Below are positions 43,861 to 48,326 of a DNA stretch of 48,326 bases, one piece after another. A program made the translations under genes and the position numbers. Source of the DNA: UBA6987 sp045616945. GTDB lineage: Bacteria > Bacillota > Clostridia > Lachnospirales > Lachnospiraceae. Numbering within the stretch: position 1 is the stretch's first letter; each line of letters opens with the position of its first letter. The DNA lies in contig JAZLHR010000064.1 in NCBI GenBank assembly GCA_045616945.1, positions 1 through 48,326 on the forward strand. The letters run 5' to 3'. The notes beneath the pieces were generated by a model that was not told the DNA's origin, searched no databases, and saw only the letters and a program-made list of their open reading frames with translations.

Positions 43861-43883
43861 AAACCAAAAAGAATCAGAAAAAT

Positions 43884-43912
43884 ATTGACATTTTTTGTAT
43901 AAGAGTGTATAA
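43884..43912 (+). promoter_or_regulatory. Strong sigma-A promoter of the arg operon
   Basis: An exact TTGACA (43884-43889) is separated by 17 bases from TATAAA (43907-43912). It lies about 27 bases before the argC start and just downstream of the ARG-box-like sequences. Confidence 0.85.
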
Positions 43913-43938
43913 AAGTGCGAGTATAGGGAGGTAAAACC

Positions 43939-44862
43939 ATGCCTAAGGTTTTTATAGATGGAAGCGCCGGGACGACCGGCCTGCGGATCCATGAACGTTT
44001 GAGAGCCGTGGGGGACATTACCCTGATCGAGATCGCCGAGGCTTACCGGAAGGATCCGGCGGCCAGAGCGGATTGTATGAGAGAGGCGGATGCAGTTTTC
44101 CTGTGCCTGCCCGATGCGGCGGCCGTGGAAGCTGTCACTTTGGCGGACGGTCCGGATACGGTCGTGATCGATACGTCTACCGCGCACAGAACGGCGGAGG
44201 GCTGGACATACGGTTTCCCGGAGCTGTTTGGGATGCGTGAAAAGATCAGGCAGGCAAAACGGATCGCCAATCCGGGCTGCCACGCGAGCGGATTTGTTTC
44301 CCTGATCGAGCCGCTGGTACGAAACGGGCTGCTGTCCCGGGATGTAAAGCTTTCCTGCTTCTCTCTGACCGGCTATTCGGGCGGCGGCAAGAGCATGATC
44401 GCGGATTATACCGACGCGGCAAAGGCGGATTCGCTGCAGGCGCCCCGCATGTACGGCCTGAATCAGATGCATAAGCATCTGCCCGAGATGGTGAAGGTTT
44501 GCGGCCTGACTTATGCGCCTGTGTTCTGCCCCATCGTTTCTTCGTATTACGCGGGAATGGAAGTTGTGGCGGAACTGCCCGGCTCTGCTCTGCATGGCGG
44601 TGTCGGCGCTGTCAGGGAGTGTTACGCGGATTATTATCACGACGGCTGCGTCCGTTTCAAGGGCAGCTGCGATGAGAACGGCTTTATTTCGGCCGGCGGT
44701 CTGGCCGGTACCGATGGGATGGAGATCTCGGTGTACGGGAACAGCGAGCGCGTGCTGCTGGTCTCCCGCTTCGATAATCTCGGAAAGGGCGCTTCGGGTG
44801 CCGCCATCCAGAATATGAATCTTGCACTGGGACGCCCGGAACTGGCGGGCCTGATCGTCTGA
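43939..44862 (+). CDS. argC: N-acetyl-gamma-glutamyl-phosphate reductase (short, type 2)
   Basis: This enzyme of arginine synthesis reduces N-acetylglutamyl-5-phosphate to the semialdehyde with NADPH. It has 307 aa, the length of the short type 2 AGPR family. The N-terminal dinucleotide motif is FIDGSAGTTGLRI, and the catalytic cysteine is Cys114 in ANPGCHASGF. GGGAGG precedes the ATG. It is the first gene of the argC-argJ-argB-argD operon, with 24 bases to argJ. Confidence 0.95.
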   Translation: MPKVFIDGSAGTTGLRIHERLRAVGDITLIEIAEAYRKDPAARADCMREADAVFLCLPDAAAVEAVTLADGPDTVVIDTSTAHRTAEGWTYGFPELFGMREKIRQAKRIANPGCHASGFVSLIEPLVRNGLLSRDVKLSCFSLTGYSGGGKSMIADYTDAAKADSLQAPRMYGLNQMHKHLPEMVKVCGLTYAPVFCPIVSSYYAGMEVVAELPGSALHGGVGAVRECYADYYHDGCVRFKGSCDENGFISAGGLAGTDGMEISVYGNSERVLLVSRFDNLGKGASGAAIQNMNLALGRPELAGLIV

Positions 44863-44886
44863 TATCTGATAAGGGGGAAAAAGAAA

Positions 44887-46101
44887 ATGAAAATGATCGA
44901 AGGCGGCGTTTGTGCCGCAAAGGGTTTTAAGGCAAACGGTGTACATTGCGGTATCCGCAAGAACAGGACCAAAAAGGACCTATCTGTGATCTACAGTGAG
45001 TGCAGAGCAGCTGCTGCGGCAGTTTATACTACCAATCTGGTAAAAGGTGCGCCTCTTACCGTTACGAAAAAGCATCTGGCAGACGGATATGCGCAGGCCG
45101 TTATCTGCAACAGCGGCAATGCCAATACCTGCAACGCGAACGGTCCGGAGATCGCCGAGCAGATGAGCTCGCTTCTGGCGCAGCAGCTTAACATCCGGGC
45201 AGATGATGTGGTGGTCGCTTCCACCGGCGTCATCGGCGAGCCTTTGGATATCGCCCCGATCGCAGCCGGTATCGGACCGCTTGCCGCAGGACTTTCCGTT
45301 TCCGGCGGGCAGGATGCCGCGGAAGGGATCATGACGACCGATACGGTACGCAAGGAAGTTGCGGTCGAATTCGAAGTCGGCGGAAAGGTTTGCCGGATCG
45401 GCGGTATCGCGAAGGGAAGCGGTATGATCCACCCGAACATGGCAACGATGCTGGTGTTCATTACTACCGACGCAGCCATTGCGCCTGCCATGCTTCAGAA
45501 GGCACTTTCTTCGGATATCCAGAATACTTTCAACATGATCAGCGTGGACGGAGATACCTCCACGAACGATATGGTAACGGTCCTTGCGAACGGTCTGGCC
45601 GGCAACAAGCTGATCGATGCCGAAGGCGAGGATTTTGCGGCCTTCATGTGCGCGCTGAATACCGTGACGGTCTGCCTCTGCCGCATGATCGCCGGAGACG
45701 GTGAAGGCGCGACCAAGCTGCTGGAATGCCATGTTGCGGGTGCTGCGGATAAGCAGACCGCGAAGACCGTGGCCCGGAGCGTCATCTGCTCCAGCCTGCT
45801 GAAAGCGGCCATGTTCGGCGCGGACGCAAACTGGGGACGCGTGCTCTGCGCGATCGGCTACAGCGGCGCCGCCGTGGATGTCGATGCGGTAGATGTTGCT
45901 TTCTGCAGTCCGGCAGGCAGTATCGCGGTCTGCAGGAACGGCGCCGGGGTCGCTTTTTCGGAGGAAAAAGCCAAGCAGATCCTGCTGGAAAAGGAGATCA
46001 CCATCGAGGTGGGGCTGAACAGCGGAAACTGTGAGGCATCTGCATGGGGCTGCGACTTGACCTACGACTATGTAAAAATCAACGGGGATTACCGTACCTG
46101 A
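44887..46101 (+). CDS. argJ: Glutamate N-acetyltransferase / ornithine acetyltransferase
   Basis: The protein has 404 aa. It transfers the acetyl group from N-acetylornithine to glutamate, recycling acetyl in the arginine pathway; some family members also use acetyl-CoA. The motif KGSGMIHPNMATMLVF contains the self-cleavage site, with Thr187 as the new N-terminal nucleophile of the beta chain. The N-terminal SGNANTCNA and C-terminal GADANWGRVLCAIGYSG segments are typical. AGGGGG precedes the start. The acetyl cycle agrees with the absence of argE/argA in this operon. Confidence 0.95.
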   Translation: MKMIEGGVCAAKGFKANGVHCGIRKNRTKKDLSVIYSECRAAAAAVYTTNLVKGAPLTVTKKHLADGYAQAVICNSGNANTCNANGPEIAEQMSSLLAQQLNIRADDVVVASTGVIGEPLDIAPIAAGIGPLAAGLSVSGGQDAAEGIMTTDTVRKEVAVEFEVGGKVCRIGGIAKGSGMIHPNMATMLVFITTDAAIAPAMLQKALSSDIQNTFNMISVDGDTSTNDMVTVLANGLAGNKLIDAEGEDFAAFMCALNTVTVCLCRMIAGDGEGATKLLECHVAGAADKQTAKTVARSVICSSLLKAAMFGADANWGRVLCAIGYSGAAVDVDAVDVAFCSPAGSIAVCRNGAGVAFSEEKAKQILLEKEITIEVGLNSGNCEASAWGCDLTYDYVKINGDYRT

Positions 46102-46117
46102 GCCGGGGGAACAAGAA

Positions 46118-46978
46118 ATGATAGGAAATCTTTCGAATTATGACCGTACGGAGGTGCTTGTGCAGGCACTCCCGTATATCAAGAAATACAGCGGAAAAAC
46201 CATCCTGATCAAATACGGCGGCAACGCCATGATCAGCGAAGAACTGAAAATGCAGGTGGTGCAGGATATCGTACTGCTGTGGCTGATCGGGATCCGCGTG
46301 GTATTGGTGCACGGCGGCGGACCGGAGATCAGCGACCTGATGAGCCGGCTGGGGAAAAAGGCCGAATTCGTGGACGGGCTGCGCGTGACGGATGCAGAGA
46401 CCATGGATATCGTGCAGATGGTATTGGCCGGCAAGGTCAATAAGAACCTGGTCAATATGCTGGAAAACGCAGGCGGCAGCGCCATCGGTATTTCCGGCAT
46501 GGACGGACGCCTAATCGAGGCGAAGCAGAAGGATCCGCGCCTGGGATATGTCGGCAAAGTCACCGGCATCCGCATCGCGCCGGTCACGGACCTGCTGGAA
46601 AAGGGCTATATCCCGGTCATTTCCACCATCGGCTGCGACGGGGAAGGGAACGCCTATAATATCAACGGAGATACGGCCGCCGCGTATATCGCCGGGGCGC
46701 TGAATGCCGAAAGAATGATCCTGATGACGGATGTCGCAGGCATTCTGCGGGATAAGGATGATCCGACTTCCCTGATCCCGGAGATCTCCGCAGAGGAGGC
46801 AAAGGCTCTGCGTGAAAAGGGTGTGATCTCGGGCGGGATGATCCCGAAAGTGGAATGCTGCATGGAAGCGATCCGCCAGGGTGTAAAAAAGGTGATTATT
46901 ATGGACGGCAGAAAGCCGCATTCCATTCTGTTGGAGCTTCTGACCGACGAAGGCGCCGGAACGATGATTACAAAATAA
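46118..46978 (+). CDS. argB: Acetylglutamate kinase
   Basis: The protein has 286 aa. It phosphorylates N-acetylglutamate with ATP. KYGGNAM and LVHGGGPEI are the N-terminal phosphate- and substrate-binding glycine motifs. ISTIGCDGEGNAYNINGD and GGMIPKVECC are typical of the C-terminal nucleotide domain. In many bacteria with the ArgJ cycle this is the arginine-inhibited step; inhibition here is not shown by sequence. It starts 16 bases after argJ. Confidence 0.95.
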   Translation: MIGNLSNYDRTEVLVQALPYIKKYSGKTILIKYGGNAMISEELKMQVVQDIVLLWLIGIRVVLVHGGGPEISDLMSRLGKKAEFVDGLRVTDAETMDIVQMVLAGKVNKNLVNMLENAGGSAIGISGMDGRLIEAKQKDPRLGYVGKVTGIRIAPVTDLLEKGYIPVISTIGCDGEGNAYNINGDTAAAYIAGALNAERMILMTDVAGILRDKDDPTSLIPEISAEEAKALREKGVISGGMIPKVECCMEAIRQGVKKVIIMDGRKPHSILLELLTDEGAGTMITK

Positions 46979-46990
46979 CGGAGGCTGAAT

Positions 46991-48163
46991 ATGGATACGA
47001 TTGCATTAGATAAAACCTATGTGGCGGGGACCTATAACCGCTTTCCCGTGGAGATCGTTTCCGGCAAGGGCTCGGTAGTGACCGATGCTGCCGGGAAGCA
47101 GTATATCGATATGACGTCCGGCATCGGCGTTACCAGCTTCGGACTGTGCGACGACACCTGGCAGGCGGCGATCACCGCCCAGATCGGCAAGGTGCAGCAC
47201 ATGTCCAATCTGTTCTACACGCAGCCGTGTGCTTTGCTGGCGGAACAGCTTTGCAAACGTACCGGGATGAAGAAGGTCTTCTTCTCCAACTCCGGCGCCG
47301 AAGCGAACGAATGTGCCATCAAGGCCGCCCGCAAATATGCCGCCGATACCTACGGCAAGGACAGATATACGATCGCTACGCTGAACAACAGCTTCCACGG
47401 CCGTACCCTTACGACCCTTGCGGCGACGGGCCAGGCGCACTATCACGAACTGTTCCAGCCGCTGACGCCCGGCTTTGTCAGCTTTGATGTCGGCGCTGCG
47501 GAAATGTTGGAGAAGATCCACCGCGAGCAGCCTCTTGCCGCCGTGATGATGGAAATGGTGCAGGGCGAGGGCGGTGTGCTCCCGATCGGCAAGGAATTTG
47601 CGCAGCAGGTCGCAGCCTGGTGCAAGGAAAATGATGTGCTCCTGATCGCCGATGAAGTGCAGACCGGAAACGGACGCACGGGTGAACTGTATGCTTATAT
47701 GAATTACGGGATCGAGCCGGATATCGTCTCCACCGCGAAGGGGCTGGCCGGAGGCCTGCCGCTCGGTGCCACGCTGATCGGAGAAAAAGCCCAGAACGTG
47801 CTCGGATTCGGTGACCACGGTTCGACCTTCGGCGGCAACCCGGTATGCTGCGCGGCCGCGCTTTCCATTCTCGGCAGAATGGATGAGGCTCTGCTGGCCG
47901 GTGTGCGCAAAAAAGGCGCGTTCCTGCGGGAAGCCTTTGCCGGTGCGGAAGGCATTGAAGCTGTTTCCGGGATGGGACTGCTGCTCGGTCTCAAGACCGT
48001 AAAGCCCGCGTCGGAGATCGTGAATGCCTGCATCAAAGAGGGCGTTCTGTGCCTGACTGCGAAGGATAAGGTCAGACTGATGCCTGCGCTGAATATTCCG
48101 GAAGAAACGCTGGCACTCGCCGCGCAGAAGATCAAAGCCGTTTGCAAAGAGAGCATCGCATGA
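46991..48163 (+). CDS. argD: Acetylornithine aminotransferase
   Basis: The protein has 390 aa and is a PLP-dependent class III aminotransferase that makes N-acetylornithine. FFSNSGAEANE and NNSFHGRT line the cofactor site. LIADEVQTGNGRTG carries the PLP-binding Asp, and Lys250 in STAKGLAGGLPLG is the Schiff-base lysine. GGAGG precedes the ATG and the gene is 12 bases from argB. argF or carbamoyl-phosphate synthase genes could follow to the right, outside the window. Confidence 0.95.
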   Translation: MDTIALDKTYVAGTYNRFPVEIVSGKGSVVTDAAGKQYIDMTSGIGVTSFGLCDDTWQAAITAQIGKVQHMSNLFYTQPCALLAEQLCKRTGMKKVFFSNSGAEANECAIKAARKYAADTYGKDRYTIATLNNSFHGRTLTTLAATGQAHYHELFQPLTPGFVSFDVGAAEMLEKIHREQPLAAVMMEMVQGEGGVLPIGKEFAQQVAAWCKENDVLLIADEVQTGNGRTGELYAYMNYGIEPDIVSTAKGLAGGLPLGATLIGEKAQNVLGFGDHGSTFGGNPVCCAAALSILGRMDEALLAGVRKKGAFLREAFAGAEGIEAVSGMGLLLGLKTVKPASEIVNACIKEGVLCLTAKDKVRLMPALNIPEETLALAAQKIKAVCKESIA

Positions 48164-48166
48164 CAG

Positions 48167-48185
48167 TCCGGCCCGAAAAGCCGGA
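48167..48185 (+). terminator. Short hairpin after argD
   Basis: TCCGGC (48167-48172) and GCCGGA (48180-48185) flank a 7-base A-rich loop directly after the argD stop. No T tract follows. Confidence 0.4.
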
Positions 48186-48186
48186 G

Positions 48187-48326
48187 TAAGCCCAGCGGTG
48201 ATATGTCAAGCCTTAGATGAGAAATGATTCGCATGTTTTTTACTCATTTCGGGCAAGGCGCAAAAAACTCACCTAAGCCCAGTCGACCTGCTCATAAAAA
48301 CAGAGCTGGGCGCAGGTCGGACCGAA
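48187..48326. other. Structured non-coding sequence at the right edge
   Basis: TAAGCCCAG occurs at 48187-48195 and again at 48274-48282. A stem formed by GCCTT/AAGGC (48210-48214, 48255-48259) and GAAATGA/TCATTTC (48221-48227, 48244-48250) is followed by two overlapping pairings, GCCCAG/CTGGGC (48277-48282, 48306-48311) and GACCTGC/GCAGGTC (48285-48291, 48312-48318). No coding frame is supported. It may be a repeated intergenic element, a small RNA or the leader of the next gene. Confidence 0.45.

Noticed and set aside
43630..44946. 438-codon minus-strand frame across argC
   Set aside because: It covers the complete, well-recognised argC and its promoter; it is a shadow frame.
48277..48318. 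H-type pseudoknot from the interleaved stems
   Set aside because: The connecting loops (2 and 0 bases) are too short to let both stems form together; alternative hairpins are more likely.

Overview
The window looks like a chromosomal segment of a Gram-positive gut-type Clostridia (Lachnospiraceae/Oscillospiraceae-like; this is inferred). Supporting signs are AGGAGG-type ribosome sites, sigma-A-like promoters, Gram-positive signal peptides, Big_2-like surface domains, a STAS protein, and a linked argC-argJ-argB-argD operon with a short (type 2) ArgC. No rRNA, tRNA, CRISPR array, transposase, integrase or relaxase was seen.

Layout. Positions 150-16536 hold four giant, soluble, helix-rich proteins without signal peptides (1254, 1193, 1195 and 1656 aa) in alternating orientation (+,-,+,-). 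Each has its own promoter or leader region, and the convergent ends are closed by very strong hairpins. Positions 16963-28968 carry a compact type IV secretion (T4SS)-like operon: a VirB2-like pilin, a VirD4-like coupling ATPase, an Ig-like membrane-anchored protein, a TrbL/VirB6-like polytopic protein with a repetitive tail, a VirB4 ATPase with a PrgI/VirB3-like membrane domain at its N terminus, a STAS-domain protein, a bitopic membrane protein and a small unknown. The operon runs by a 4-bp overlap into a secreted, beta-helix-like protein (28965-30869), followed by a 2380-aa surface protein with LamG-like and Ig-like repeats (30933-38075). A fifth giant protein (38227-42480, 1417 aa, strongly repetitive acidic/lysine core) ends at a textbook terminator. 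The right flank is ordinary metabolism: a DMT-family transporter and argCJBD.

How it may work together (inference). The T4SS machinery is present without any DNA-processing gene in view. Around it are five giant proteins that share a short helical module and have polar, mostly basic C-terminal tails. One of them carries a kinase-like DRHxxN...DND motif set, and its neighbour carries the same region with those residues lost. The simplest reading is a contact-dependent protein-delivery system of a Gram-positive bacterium: surface proteins for adhesion, a T4SS channel, VirD4 as cargo receptor, and the giant proteins as cargo or effectors. The left edge is open, so a relaxase or further cargo genes could lie outside the window.
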